From NCBI RefSeq assembly GCF_043290135.1, contig NW_027464602.1, positions 5,146,001-5,210,000 on the forward strand: a DNA stretch of 64,000 nt. Direction: 5' to 3'. Positions 1-9,586 of this stretch are shown here, piece by piece (positions within the stretch are counted from its first letter, which is position 1; each line of letters begins with the position of its first letter). The position numbers and the translations under genes were made by a program. The notes under the pieces are model-generated. The model had not been told where the DNA came from and searched no databases. It saw nothing but the letters and a program-made list of their open reading frames with translations. This DNA comes from Rhipicephalus microplus (taxonomy: Eukaryota > Arthropoda > Arachnida > Ixodida > Ixodidae).

Positions 1-5
1 GAGAC
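1..5 (-). tRNA. Partial tRNA-Asn-like copy cut by the left edge
   Basis: The first five bases are the 5-prime acceptor strand (nt 1-5, GTCTC on the minus strand) of a copy whose body lies outside the window. The same join at 7957-7961 shows what precedes it in a related segment. Confidence 0.7.
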
Positions 6-63
6 AGTCCTGCTCCACTCTCCACCACCATCAAAACATATCTTCAAAGCTATCAGCCCAAAG

Positions 64-71
64 AAAAAAAA
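64..71 (-). terminator. T8 terminator of unit 1
   Basis: A8 on the plus strand between AAG and GCGCCGCAC, nine bases from the 3-prime end of the copy at 81-154. Confidence 0.78.
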
Positions 72-80
72 GCGCCGCAC

Positions 81-154
81 CACCACCGGGCTGGCTCGAA
101 CCTCCAACTTTTCGGTTAACAGCCGATCACGCTAGCCAATTGCGACACGGAGAC
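81..154 (-). tRNA. tRNA-Asn(GTT)-like copy, unit 1
   Basis: First complete copy. It is 74 nt with anticodon GTT and loop CTGTTAA. The T stem reads GGAGG against CAGCC, so more than one pair is lost; the acceptor has the common GU, UG and U-U pattern. The terminator A8 lies at 64-71, nine bases beyond the 3-prime end. Likely a pseudo-tRNA by fold, with intact promoter boxes. Confidence 0.8.
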
Positions 155-229
155 AGTCGTGCTCCACTCTCACCACCATCAGAACATATCTTTAAAGCTA
201 TCAGCCCACAGAAAAAAAAAGCGCCGCAC

Positions 230-303
230 CACCACCGTCTGGGCTCGAACCTCCAACCTTTCGGTTAACAGCCGATCGCCCAAGCCAATTGCGCCACGGA
301 GAC
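230..303 (-). tRNA. tRNA-Asn(GTT)-like copy, unit 2
   Basis: 74 nt, anticodon GTT. The D stem 3-prime strand is changed (GGGC in place of GCGC on the minus strand, from GATCGCCCAAGCC on the plus strand), which weakens D-arm pairing. The same variant recurs in the units ending 1633, 3106, 6934 and 8259, marking a sub-family. Confidence 0.78.
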
Positions 304-378
304 AGTCCTGCTCCACTCTCACCACCATCAGAACATATCTTCAAAGCTATCAGCCCAAAGAAAAAAAAAACACCGCAC

Positions 379-452
379 CACCACCGGGTGGGCTCGAACT
401 ACCAACTTTGCGGTTAACAGCCGATCACGCTAGCCAATTGCGCCAGGGAGAC
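379..452 (-). tRNA. tRNA-Asn(GTT)-like copy, unit 3 (T-stem GGTAG type)
   Basis: 74 nt, anticodon GTT. The T stem 5-prime strand is GGTAG against CCACC: the middle pair is restored to T-A but the next becomes A-C. The anticodon stem is also changed (TTTGCGG on the plus strand). This 'CTACCAAC' family recurs throughout the array. Confidence 0.78.
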
Positions 453-526
453 AGTCCTGCTCCACTCTCACCACCATCAGAACATATCTTCAAAGTTATC
501 AGCCAAAAGAAAAAAAAGCGCCGCAC

Positions 527-600
527 CACCACCGGGTGGGCTCGAACCTCGAACTTTTCGGTTAACAGCCGATCACGCTAGCCAATTGCGCCACGGAGAC
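527..600 (-). tRNA. tRNA-Asn(GTT)-like copy, unit 4
   Basis: 74 nt, anticodon GTT, B box GGTTCGAGCCC intact. Belongs to the sub-family with GATCACGC on the plus strand, giving a G-U pair at the base of the D stem. T stem has the usual A-A clash in the middle. Confidence 0.78.
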
Positions 601-674
601 AGTCCTGCTTCACTCTCACCACGATCATAACATATCTTTAAAGCTATCAGCCCAAAGAAAAAAAAGCGCCGCAC

Positions 675-748
675 CACCACCGGGTGGGCTCGAAACTCCA
701 ACCTTTCGTTTAACTGCCGATCGCGCTAGCCAATGGCGCCACGGAGAC
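675..748 (-). tRNA. tRNA-Asn(GTT)-like copy, unit 5 (lacks U33)
   Basis: 74 nt. The anticodon loop reads CAGTTAA, so the nearly universal U33 before the GTT anticodon is A. The B box reads GTTTCGAGCCC, one change from consensus. Loss of U33 argues against decoding function. The same type recurs in the units ending 2223, 5019, 7377 and 8703. Confidence 0.75.
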
Positions 749-822
749 AGTCCTGCTCCACTCTTTTCACCATTAGAACATATCTACAAAGCTATCAGCC
801 CAAAGAAAAAAAAGCGCCGCAC

Positions 823-896
823 CACTCCCGGGAGGGCTCGAAACTCCAACCTTTCGGTTAACCGCCGATCGCGCTAGCCCATTGCGCTACGGAGGC
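823..896 (-). tRNA. tRNA-Asn(GTT)-like copy, unit 6 (CTCCC acceptor class)
   Basis: 74 nt. Member of the second class, with 3-prime acceptor CGGGAGT. The loop reads CGGTTAA, so U33 is replaced by G. The 5-prime acceptor strand is GCCTCCG (GAGGC on the plus strand). B box is GTTTCGAGCCC. Confidence 0.74.
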
Positions 897-970
897 AGTC
901 TTGCTCCACTCTCACCATCATCAGAACATATCTTCAAAGCTATCAGCCCAAAGAAAAAAAAGCGCCGCAC

Positions 971-1044
971 CACTCCCGGGAGGGCTCGAACCTCCAACCT
1001 TTCGGTTAACAGCCGATCGCGCTAGCCCATTGCGCCACGGAGAC
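971..1044 (-). tRNA. tRNA-Asn(GTT)-like copy with fully paired T stem
   Basis: One of the better-folding copies. The T stem GGAGG pairs completely with CCTCC, the B box is exact, the anticodon loop is CTGTTAA with U33 and GTT, and the D stem GCGC/GCGC is intact. Remaining faults: C3-A70 in the acceptor, several G-U pairs, and A27-A43 at the top of the anticodon stem. It would be a good candidate to test for a real transcript or tRNA, but is still not a clean cloverleaf. Confidence 0.8.
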
Positions 1045-1115
1045 AGTCTTGCTCCACTCTCACCACCATCAGAACATATCTTCAAAGCTATCAGCGCAAA
1101 AAAAATGCAACACAC

Positions 1116-1189
1116 CACTCCCGGGAGGGCTCTAAACTCCAACCTTTCAGTCAACAGGCGATTGCGCTAGCCAATTGCGCCACGGAGAC
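1116..1189 (-). tRNA. tRNA-Asn(GTT)-like copy with mutated B box
   Basis: 74 nt. The T loop reads TTAGAGC in place of TTCGAGC, destroying the invariant C56 of the B box core. The anticodon loop is CTGTTGA, and the anticodon stem has a C-C clash. Promoter strength should be reduced. The same change is seen in the units ending 2662 and 7814. Confidence 0.75.
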
Positions 1190-1262
1190 AGTCGTGCTCC
1201 ACTCTCACTACCATCAGAACATATCTTCAAAGCTTACAGCCCAAAGAAAAAAAGCGCCACAC

Positions 1263-1336
1263 CACCACCGGGTGGGCTCGAACCTCCGACCTTTTGGTTA
1301 ACAGCCGATCGCGCTAGCCAATTGCGCCATGGAGAC
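1263..1336 (-). tRNA. tRNA-Asn(GTT)-like copy (CCGACCTTTTGG type)
   Basis: 74 nt, anticodon GTT. The 3-prime anticodon strand is CCAAA, which gives a C-A clash with ATCGG; the variable region is AGGTC. B box is exact. This sub-family is frequent (units ending 2809, 3985, 5753, 7961 and others). Confidence 0.77.
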
Positions 1337-4300
1337 AGTCCTGCTCCACTCTCCACCACCATCAAAACATATCTTCAAAGCTATCAGCCCAAAGAAAAAA
1401 AAGCGCCGCACCACCACCGGGCTGGCTCGAACCTCCAACTTTTCGGTTAACAGCCGGTCACGCTAGCCAATTGCGTCACGGAGACAGTCGTGCTCCACTC
1501 TCACCACCATCAGAACATATCATCAAAGCTATCAGCCCACAGAAAAAAAAGCGCCGCACCACCACCGTGTGGGCTCGAACCTCCAACCTTTCGGTTAACA
1601 GCTGATCGCCCAAGCCAATTGCGCCACGGAGACAGTCCTGCTCCACGCTCACCACCATCAGAACATATCTTCAAAGCTATCAGCCCAAAGAAAAAAAAGC
1701 ACCGCACCACCACCGGGTGGGCTCGAACTTCCAACCTTTCGGTTAACGGCCAATCGCGCCAGCCAATTGCGCCACGGAGACAGTCCTGCTCCACTCTCAC
1801 CACCATCAGAACATATCTTCAAAGCTATCAGCACAAAGAAAAAAAGCGCCTCAGCATCACCGGGTGGGCTCGAACTACCAACTTTGCGGTTAACAGCCGA
1901 TCACGCTAGCCAATTGCGCCACGGAGACAGTCCTGCTCCACTCTCACCACCATCAGAACATATCTTCAAAGCTATCAGCCAAAAGAAAAAAAAAAGGCCG
2001 CACCACCACCGGGTGGGCTCGAACCTCCAACTTTTCGGTTAACAGCCGATCACGCTAGCCAATTGCGCCACGGAGACAGTCCGGCTTCACTCTCACCACG
2101 ATCATAACATATCTTCAAAGCTATCAGCCCAAAGAAAAAAGCGCCGCACCACCACCGGGTGGGCTCGAAACTCCAACCTTTCGTTTAACTGCCGATCGCG
2201 CTAGCCAATGGCGCCACGGAGACAGTCCTGCTCCACTCTTTTCACCATTAGAACATAACTTCAAAGCTATCAGCCCAAAGAAAAAAAAGCGCCGCACCAC
2301 TCCCGGGAGGGCTCGAAACTCCAACCTTTCGGTTAACCGCCGATCGCGCTAGCCCATTGCGCTACGGAGGCAGTCTTGCTGCACTCTCACCATCATCAGA
2401 ACATATCTTCAAAGCTATCAGCGCAAAGAAAAAAGCGCTGCACCACCACCAGGTGGGCTCGAACCTCCAACCTTTCGGTTAACAGCCGATCGCGCTAGCC
2501 CATTGCGCCACGGAGACAGTCTTGCTCCACTCTCACCACCATCAGAACATATCTTCAAAGCTATCAGCGCAAAAAAAATGCAACACACCACTCCCGGGAG
2601 GGCTCTAAACTCCAACCTTTCAGTCAACAGGCGATTGCGCTAGCCAATTGCGCCACGGAGACAGTCCTGCTCCACTCTCACCACCATCAGAACATATCTT
2701 CAAAGCTTACAGCCCAAAGAAAAAAAGCGCCACACCACCACCGGGTGGGCTCGAACCTCCGACCTTTTGGTTAACAGCCGATCGCGCTAGCCAATTGCGC
2801 CATGGAGACAGTCCTGCTCCACTCTCCACCACCATCAAAACATATCTTCAAAGCTATCAGCCCAAAGAAAAAAAAGCGCCGCACCACCACCGGGCTGGCT
2901 CGAACCTCCAACTTTTCGGTTAACAGCCGATCACGCTAGCCTATTGCGGCACGGAGACAGTCGTGCTCCACTCTCACCACCATCAGAACATATCTTTAAA
3001 GCTATCAGCCCACAGAAAAAAAAGCGCCGCACCACCACCGTCTGGGCTCGAACCTCCAACCTTTCGGTTAACAGCCGATCGCCCAAGCCAATTGCGCCAC
3101 GGAGACAGTCCTGCTCTACTCTCACCACCATCAGAACATATCTTCAAAGCTATAAGCCCAAAGAAAAAAAAGCACCGCACCACCACCGGGTGGGCTCGAA
3201 CTACCAACTTTGCGGTTAACAGCCGATCACGCTAGCCAATTGCGCCACGGAGACAGTCCTGCTCCACTCTCACCACCATCAGAACATATCTTCAAAGTTA
3301 TCAGCCAAAAGAAAAAAAAGCGCCGCACCACCACCGGCTGGGCTCGAACCTCCAACCTTTCGGTTAACAGCCGATCGCGCTAGCCAATTGCGCCACGAAG
3401 ACAGTCCTGCTCCACTCTCATCACCATCGGAACATATCTTCAAAGCTATTACTGCAAAAAAGCAACACACCACTCCCGGGAGGGCTCGAAACTCCAACCT
3501 TTCGGTTAACCGCCGATCGCGCTAGCCCATTGCGCTACGAAGGCAGTCTTGCTCCACTCTCACCATCATCAGAACATATCTTCAAAGCTATCAGCGCAAA
3601 GAAAAAAAGCGCTGCACCACCACCAGGTGGGCTCGAACCTCCAACCTTTCGGTTAACAGCCTATCGCGCTAGCCCATTGCGCCACGGAGACAGTCTTGCT
3701 CCACTCTCACCACCATCAGAACATATCTTCAAAGCTATCAGCGCCAAGAAAAAAGCAACACACCACTCCCGGGAGGGCTCGAAACTCCAACCTTTCAGTC
3801 AACAGGCGATTGCGCTAGCCAATTGCGCCACGGAGACAGTCCTGCTCCACTCTCACCACCATCAGAACATATCTTCAAAGCTTACAGCCCAAAGAAAAAA
3901 AAGCGCCACACCACCACCGGGTGGGCTCGAACCTCCGACCTTTTGGTTAACAGCCGATCGCGCTAGCCAATTGCGCCACGGAGACAGTCCTGCTCCACGC
4001 TCACCACCATCAGAACATATCTTCAAAGCTATCAGCCCAAAGAAAAAAAAGCACCGCACCACCACCGGGTGGGCTCGAACTTCCAACCTTTCGGTTAACG
4101 GCCAATCGCGCCAGCCAATTGCGCCACGGAGACAGTCCTGCTCCACTCTCACCACCATCAGAACATATCTTCAAAGCTATCAGCACAAAGAAAAAAAGCG
4201 CCCCAGCATCACCGGGTGGGCTCGAACTTCCAACCTTTCGGTTAACAGCCGATCGCGCTAGCCAACTGCGCCAAGGAGACAGTCGTGCTCCACTGTCACC

Positions 4301-4780
4301 ACCATCAGAACATATCTTCACAAGCTATCAGCGCAAAGAAAAAAGCAACACACCACTCCAGGGAGGGCTCGAAACTCCAACCTTTCGGTTAACAGCCGAT
4401 CGCGCTAGCCAATTGCGCCACGGAGACAGTCCTGCTCTACTCTCACCACCATCAGAACATATCTTCAAATATATCAGCCCAAAGAAAAAAAAGTGCCATA
4501 CCACCACCGGGTGGGCTCGAACCTCCGACATTTTGGATAACAGCCGATCGCGCTAGCCAATTGCGCCATAGAGACAGTCCTGCTCCACTCTCACCACCAT
4601 CAGAACATATCTTCAAAGCTATCAACCCAAAGAAAGAAAAGCGCCGCACCACCACCGGGTGGGCTCGAACTACCAACTTTGTGGTTAACAGCCGATCACG
4701 CTAGCCAATTGCGCCACGGATACAGTCCTGCTCCACTCTCACCACCATCAGAACATATCTTCAAAGCTATCAGCCAAAAG

Positions 4781-4788
4781 AAAAAAAA
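4781..4788 (-). terminator. Pol III-type T8 terminator of the representative copy
   Basis: Eight A on the plus strand are read as T8, nine bases after the tRNA 3-prime end. The same spacing holds in nearly all monomers, with T-run lengths mostly 6-9. Runs of four or more T terminate Pol III. Confidence 0.8.
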
Positions 4789-4808
4789 GTGCCGCACCAC
4801 CACCGGGT

Positions 4809-4819
4809 GGGCTCGAACC
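4809..4819 (-). promoter_or_regulatory. B box of the representative copy
   Basis: GGTTCGAGCCC matches the B-box consensus GGTTCGANNCC bound by TFIIIC. Many copies keep it exactly; a large sub-family carries GTTTCGAGCCC. Confidence 0.85.
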
Positions 4820-4852
4820 TCCAACTTTTCGGTTAACAGCCGATCACGCTAG

Positions 4853-4864
4853 CCAATTGCGCCA
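4853..4864 (-). promoter_or_regulatory. A box of the representative copy
   Basis: TGGCGCAATTGG at nt 8-19 of the tRNA body matches the eukaryotic A-box consensus TRGYNNANNNGG. It is conserved in most copies; common variants change the run before TGG to AATGGG, or GCGC to GGGC. Confidence 0.8.
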
Positions 4865-4901
4865 CGGAGACAGTCCTGCTTCACTCTCACCACGATCATA
4901 A

Positions 4902-4907
4902 CATATC
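4902..4907 (-). promoter_or_regulatory. TATA-like GATATG element upstream of the representative copy
   Basis: The element sits at -31 to -36 from tRNA nt 1 and has the same place in almost every monomer (plus strand CATATC in GAACATATCTTC). Its position fits the TATA-like element that can help TFIIIB placement at some tRNA genes. Function is inferred. A sub-family has CATTTC or CAGTTC instead. Confidence 0.45.
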
Positions 4908-6546
4908 TTCAAAGCTATCAGCCCAAAGAAAAAAAAGCGCCGCACCACCACCGGGTGGGCTCGAAACTCCAACCTTTCGTTTAACTGCCGATCGCGCTAG
5001 CCAATGGCGCCACGGAGACAGTCCTGCTCCACTCTTTTCACCATTAGAACATATCTTCTAAGCTATCAGCCCAAAAAAAAGCGCCGCACCACCACCGGGT
5101 GGGCTCGAACTACCAACTTTGCGGTTAACAGCCGATCACGCTAGCCAATTGCGCCACGGAGACAGTCCTGCTCCACTCTCACCACCATCAGAACATATCT
5201 TCAAAGGTATCAGCCAAAAGAAAAAAAAGCGCCGCACCACCACCGGGTGGGCTCGAACCTCCAACTTTTCGGTTAACAGCTGATCGCGCTAGCCAATTGC
5301 GCCACGGAGACAGTCCTGCTCCACTCTCACCACCATCAGAACATATCTTCAAAGCTATCAGCCCAAACAAAAAAAGCGCCATACCACCACCGGGTGGGCT
5401 CGAACCTCCAACTTTTCGGTTAACAGCCGATCACGCTAGCCAATTGCGCCATGGAGACAGTCATGCTCCACTCTCACCACCATCAGAACATATCTTCAAA
5501 GCTATCAGCCCACAGAAAAAAAGCGCCGCACAACCACCGGGTAGGCTCGAACCTCCAACTTTTCGGTTAACAGCCGATCGCGCTAGCCAGTTGCGCCACG
5601 GAGACAGTCCTGCTCCACTCTCACCACAATAAGAACATATCTTCAAAGCTATCAGCCCAAAGAAAAAAAAGCGCCGCAGCACCACCGGGTGGGCTCGAAC
5701 TTCCGACCTTTTGGTTAACAGCCGATCGCGCTAGCCAATTGCGCCACGGAGACAGTCCTGCTCCACCCTCACCACCATAAGAACATATCTTCAAAGCTAT
5801 CACCCCAAAGAAAAAAAAAGCGCCGCACCACCACCGGTTCGGCTCGAACCTCCAACCTTTCGGTTAACAGCCGATCGCGCTAGCCAATTGCGCCACGGAG
5901 ACAGTCCTGCTCCACTCTCATCACCATCTGAACATATCTTCAAAGCTATTACCGCAAAGAAAAAAGCAACACACCACTCCCGGGAGGGCTCGAAACTCCA
6001 ACCTTTCGGTTAACCGCCGATCGCGCTAGCCCATTGCGCTACGGAGGCAGTCTTGCTCCACTCTCACCATCATCAGAACATATCTTCAAAGCAATCAGCG
6101 CAAAGAAAAAAAGCGCTGCACCACCACCAGGTGGGCTCGAACCTCCAACCTTTCGGTTAACAGCCGATCGCGCTAGCCCATTGCGCCACGGAGACAGTCT
6201 TGCTCCACTCTCACCACCATCAGAACATATCTTCAAAGCTATCAGCGCAAAGAAAAATGCAACACACCACTCCCGGGAGGGCTCGAAACTCCAACCTTTC
6301 AGTCAACAGGCGATTGCGCTAGCCAATTGCGCCACGGAGACAGTCCTGCTCCACTCTCACCACCATCAGAACATATCTTCACAGCTTACAGCCCAAAGAA
6401 AAAAAAGCGCCACACCACCACCGGGTGGGCTCGAACCTCCGACCTTTCGGTTAACAGCCGATCGCGCTAGCCAATTGCGCCACGGAGACAGTCCTGCACC
6501 ACTCTCACCACCATCAGAACATATCTTCAAAGCTTACAGCCCAAAG

Positions 6547-6554
6547 AAATAAAA
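6547..6554 (-). terminator. Weakened Pol III terminator (TTTTATTT)
   Basis: The T-run is interrupted but keeps one T4 tract, the minimum usually effective for vertebrate Pol III. The same change occurs near 15974 in the second copy of higher-order repeat A. Confidence 0.5.
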
Positions 6555-8777
6555 GCGCCACACCACCGCCGGGTTGGCTCGAACCTCCGACCTTTTTGTT
6601 TAACAGCCGATCGCGCTAGCCAATTGCGCCATGGAGACAGTCCTGCTCCACTCTCCACCACCATCAAAACATATCTTCAAAGCTATCAGCCCAAAGAAAA
6701 AAAGCACCGCACCACCACCGGGCTGGCTCGAACCTCCAACTTTTCGGTTAACAGCCGATCACGCTAGCCAATTGCGGCACGGAGACAGTCGTGCTCCACT
6801 CTCACCACCATCAGAACATATCTTCAAAGCCATCAGCCCACAGAAAAAAAAGTGCGGCACCACCACCGTGTGGGCTCGAACCTCCAACCTTTCGGTTAAC
6901 AGCCGATCGCCCAGGCCAATTGCGCCACGGAGACAGTCCTGCTCCACTCTCACCACCATCAGAACATATCTTCAAAGCTATCAGCCCAAAGAAAAAAAGC
7001 ACCGCACCACCACCGGGTGGGCTCGAACTACCAACTTTGCGGTTAACAGCCGATCACGCTAGCCAATTGCGCCACGGAGACAGTCGTGCTCCACTCTCAC
7101 CACCATCAGAACATATCTTCAAAGCTATCAGCCAAAAGAAAAAAAAGCGCCGCACCACCACCGGGTGGGCTCGAACCTCCAACTTTTCGGTTAACAGCCG
7201 ATCACGCTAGCCAATTGCGCCACGGAGACAGTCCGGCTTCACTCTCACCACGATCATAACATATCTTCAAAGCTATCAGCCCAAAGAAAAAAAAGCGCCG
7301 CACCACCACCGGGTGGGCTCGAAACTCCAACCTTTCGTTTAACTGCCGATCGCGCTAGCCAATGGCGCCACGGAGACAGTCCTGCTCCACTCTTTTCACC
7401 ATTAGAACATATCTTCAAAGCTATCAGCCCAAAGAAAAAAAGCGCCGCACCACTCCCGGGAGGGCTCAAAACTCCAACCTTTCGGTTAACCGCCGATCGC
7501 GCTAGCCCATTGCGCTACAGAGGCAGTCTTGCTCCACTCTCACCATCATCAGAACATATCTTCAAAGCTATCAGCGCAAAGAAAAAAGCGCTGCACCACC
7601 ACCAGGTGGGCTCGAACCTCCAACCTTTCGGTTAACAGCCGATCGCGCTAGCCCATTGCGCCACGGAGACAGTCTTGCTCCACTCTCACCACCATCAGAA
7701 CATATCTTCAAAGCTATCAGCGCAAAAAAATGCAACACACCACTCCCGGGAGGGCTCTAAACTCCAACCTTTCAGTCAACAGGCGATTGCGCTAGCCAAT
7801 TGCGCCACGGAGACAGTCCTGCTCCACTCTCACCACCATCAGAACATATCTTCAAAGCTTACAGCCCAAAGAAAAAAAGCGCCACACCACCACCGGGTGG
7901 GCTCGAACCTCCGGCCTTTTGGTTAACAGCCGATCGCGCTAGCCAATTGCGCCATGGAGACAGTCCTGCTCCACTCTCCACCACCATCAAAACATATCTT
8001 CAAAGCTATCAGCCCAAAGAAAAAAAAGCGCCGCACCACCACCGGGCTGGCTCGAACCTCCAACTTTTCGGTTAACAGCCGATCACGCTAGCCAATTGCG
8101 ACACGGAGACAGTCGTGCTCCACTCTCACCACCATCAGAACATATCTTTAAAGCTATCAGCCCACAGAAAAAAAAAGCGCCGCACCACCACCGTCTGGGC
8201 TCGAACCTCCAACCTTTCGGTTAACAGCCGATCGCCCAAGCCAATTGCGCCACGGAGACAGTCCTGCTCCACTCTCACCACCATCAGAACATATCTTCAA
8301 AGCTATCAGCCCAAAGAAAAAAAAACACCGCACCACCACCGGGTGGGCTCGAACTACCAACTTTGCGGTTAACAGCCGATCACGCTAGCCAATTGCGCCA
8401 CGGAGACAGTCCTGCTCCACTCTCACCACCATCAGAACATATCTTCAAAGTTATCAGCCAAAAGAAAAAAAAGCGCCGCACCACCACCGGGTGGGCTCGA
8501 ACCTCGAACTTTTCGGTTAACAGCCGATCACGCTAGCCAATTGCGCCACGGAGACAGTCCTGCTTCACTCTCACCACGATCATAACATATCTTTAAAGCT
8601 ATCAGCCCAAAGAAAAAAAAGCGCCGCACCACCACCGGGTGGGCTCGAAACTCCAACCTTTCGTTTAACTGCCGATCGCGCTAGCCAATGGCGCCACGGA
8701 GACAGTCCTGCTCCACTCTTTTCACCATTAGAACATATCTACAAAGCTATCAGCCCAAAGAAAAAAAAGCGCCGCAC

Positions 8778-8851
8778 CACTCCCGGGAGGGCTCGAAACT
8801 CCAACCTTTCGGTTAACCACCGATCGCGCTAGCCCATTGCGCTACGGAGGC
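8778..8851 (-). tRNA. tRNA-Asn(GTT)-like copy, last module of a possible read-through transcript
   Basis: 74 nt, CTCCC acceptor class. The loop reads TGGTTAA, so U33 is lost. Its own terminator is intact (A8 at 8761-8768). The two copies upstream of it (8925 and 9071) lack a usable T-run, so transcripts begun there should end here. Confidence 0.76.
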
Positions 8852-8908
8852 AGTCTTGCTCCACTCTCACCATCATCAGAACATATCTTCAAAGCTATCA
8901 GCGCAAAG

Positions 8909-8915
8909 AAATAAA
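8909..8915 (-). terminator. Degenerate Pol III terminator (TTTATTT)
   Basis: The usual T7-8 is split by one A, leaving only T3 tracts. Termination should fail or be weak. The second copy of higher-order repeat A has the same lesion 9,427 bp away. Confidence 0.6.
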
Positions 8916-8924
8916 GCGCTGCGC

Positions 8925-8998
8925 CACCACCAGGTGGGCTCGAACCTCCAACCTTTCGGTTAACAGCCAATCGCGCTAGCCCATTGCACCACGGAGAC
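8925..8998 (-). tRNA. tRNA-Asn(GTT)-like copy with broken terminator
   Basis: 74 nt, anticodon GTT, 3-prime acceptor TGGTGGT. The expected T-run at 8909-8915 is interrupted to TTTATTT, so no run of four T follows the copy. A duplicate with the same fault lies at 18352-18425. Confidence 0.77.
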
Positions 8999-9055
8999 AG
9001 TCTTGCTCCACTCTCACCACCATCAGAACATATCTTCAAAGCTATCAGCGCAAAG

Positions 9056-9061
9056 AATAAT
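9056..9061 (-). terminator. Degenerate Pol III terminator (ATTATT)
   Basis: Only T2 tracts remain where other monomers have T6-T8. It lies directly upstream, in the transcription sense, of the equally degenerate site at 8909-8915. Confidence 0.6.
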
Positions 9062-9070
9062 GGAACACAC

Positions 9071-9144
9071 CACTCCCGGGAGGGCTCGAAACTCCAACCT
9101 TTCAGTCAACAGGCGATTGCGCTAGCCAATTGCACCACGGAGAC
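9071..9144 (-). tRNA. tRNA-Asn(GTT)-like copy with broken terminator
   Basis: 74 nt, CTCCC class, loop CTGTTGA. The T-run at 9056-9061 is reduced to ATTATT, too short to stop Pol III. Transcription from here should read into the copy at 8925-8998. A duplicate lies at 18498-18571. Confidence 0.77.
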
Positions 9145-9512
9145 AGTCCTGCTCCACTCTCACCACCGTCAGAACATTTCTTCAGAGCTATAAGCCCAAA
9201 GAAAAAAAAGCGCCGCACCACCACCCGGTGGGCTCGAACCTCCAACTTTTCGGTTAACAGCCGATCGCGCTAGCCAATTGCCCCACGGAGACAGTCGTGC
9301 TCCACTCTCACCACCGTCAGAACATTTCTTCAGAGCTATCACCCCAAAGAAAAAAAAGCGCCGCACCACCACCGGTTGGGCTCGAACCTCCAACCTTTCG
9401 GTTAACAGCCGATCGCGCTAGCCAATTGCGCCACGAAGACAGTCCTGCTCCACTCTCACCACCATCAGAACATATCTTCAAAGCTATTACCAAAAAGAAA
9501 AAAGCAACACAC

Positions 9513-9586
9513 CACTCCCGGGAGGGCTCGAACCTCCAACCTTTCGGTTAACAGCCAATAGCGCCAGCCAATTGCGCCACGGAGAC
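9513..9586 (-). tRNA. tRNA-Asn(GTT)-like copy with fully paired T stem
   Basis: T stem GGAGG/CCTCC is complete, the B box is exact, U33 and GTT are present, and the D stem GCGC/GCGC is intact with D loop AATTGGCTG. The anticodon stem ATTGG/CCGAA has one wobble and A27-A43. The acceptor has C3-A70. It is among the least damaged folds in the window; the duplicate is at 18940-19013. Confidence 0.78.

Larger units (their letters stand above)
1..3220 (-). repeat. Array block 1: mixed monomers left of the first 9.43 kb higher-order copy
   Basis: Contains 21 complete copies. tRNA nt 1 (5-prime end) lies at 154, 303, 452, 600, 748, 896, 1044, 1189, 1336, 1485, 1633, 1781, 1928, 2077, 2223, 2371, 2517, 2662, 2809, 2958 and 3106; each body extends 73 nt to the left. 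Positions 1-948 match 7957-8904 (offset about 7,956 bp, 54 monomers), so the same segment also continues beyond the left edge of the window. Positions from about 860 to 1690 match the stretch 1,473 bp further on (10 monomers), an older and more diverged duplication. The mixture of internal offsets shows repeated exchange inside the array. Confidence 0.85.
4798..4871 (-). tRNA. Representative class-A tRNA-Asn(GTT)-like copy
   Basis: Used here as the type copy. Minus strand order: acceptor GTCTCCG, TG, D stem GCGC/GCGT, D loop AATTGGCTA, anticodon stem ATCGG/CCGAA, loop CTGTTAA, variable AAGTT, T stem GGAGG/CCACC, T loop TTCGAGC, 3-prime acceptor CGGTGGT, discriminator G. Faults: U4-U69, wobble pairs at 1-72 and 2-71, A27-A43, and A-A in the middle of the T stem. 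Compared with the animal tRNA-Asn I know, C6 and G67 both changed together, a compensatory pair. CCA is not encoded, as is normal in eukaryotes. Confidence 0.85.

Noticed and set aside
3530..4261. 243-codon open reading frame and the many shorter ones as protein genes
   Set aside because: Frames appear on both strands over the same tRNA-like repeats, break wherever a monomer is 145, 148 or 149 bp, begin at different points, and show no family similarity beyond the repeat itself.
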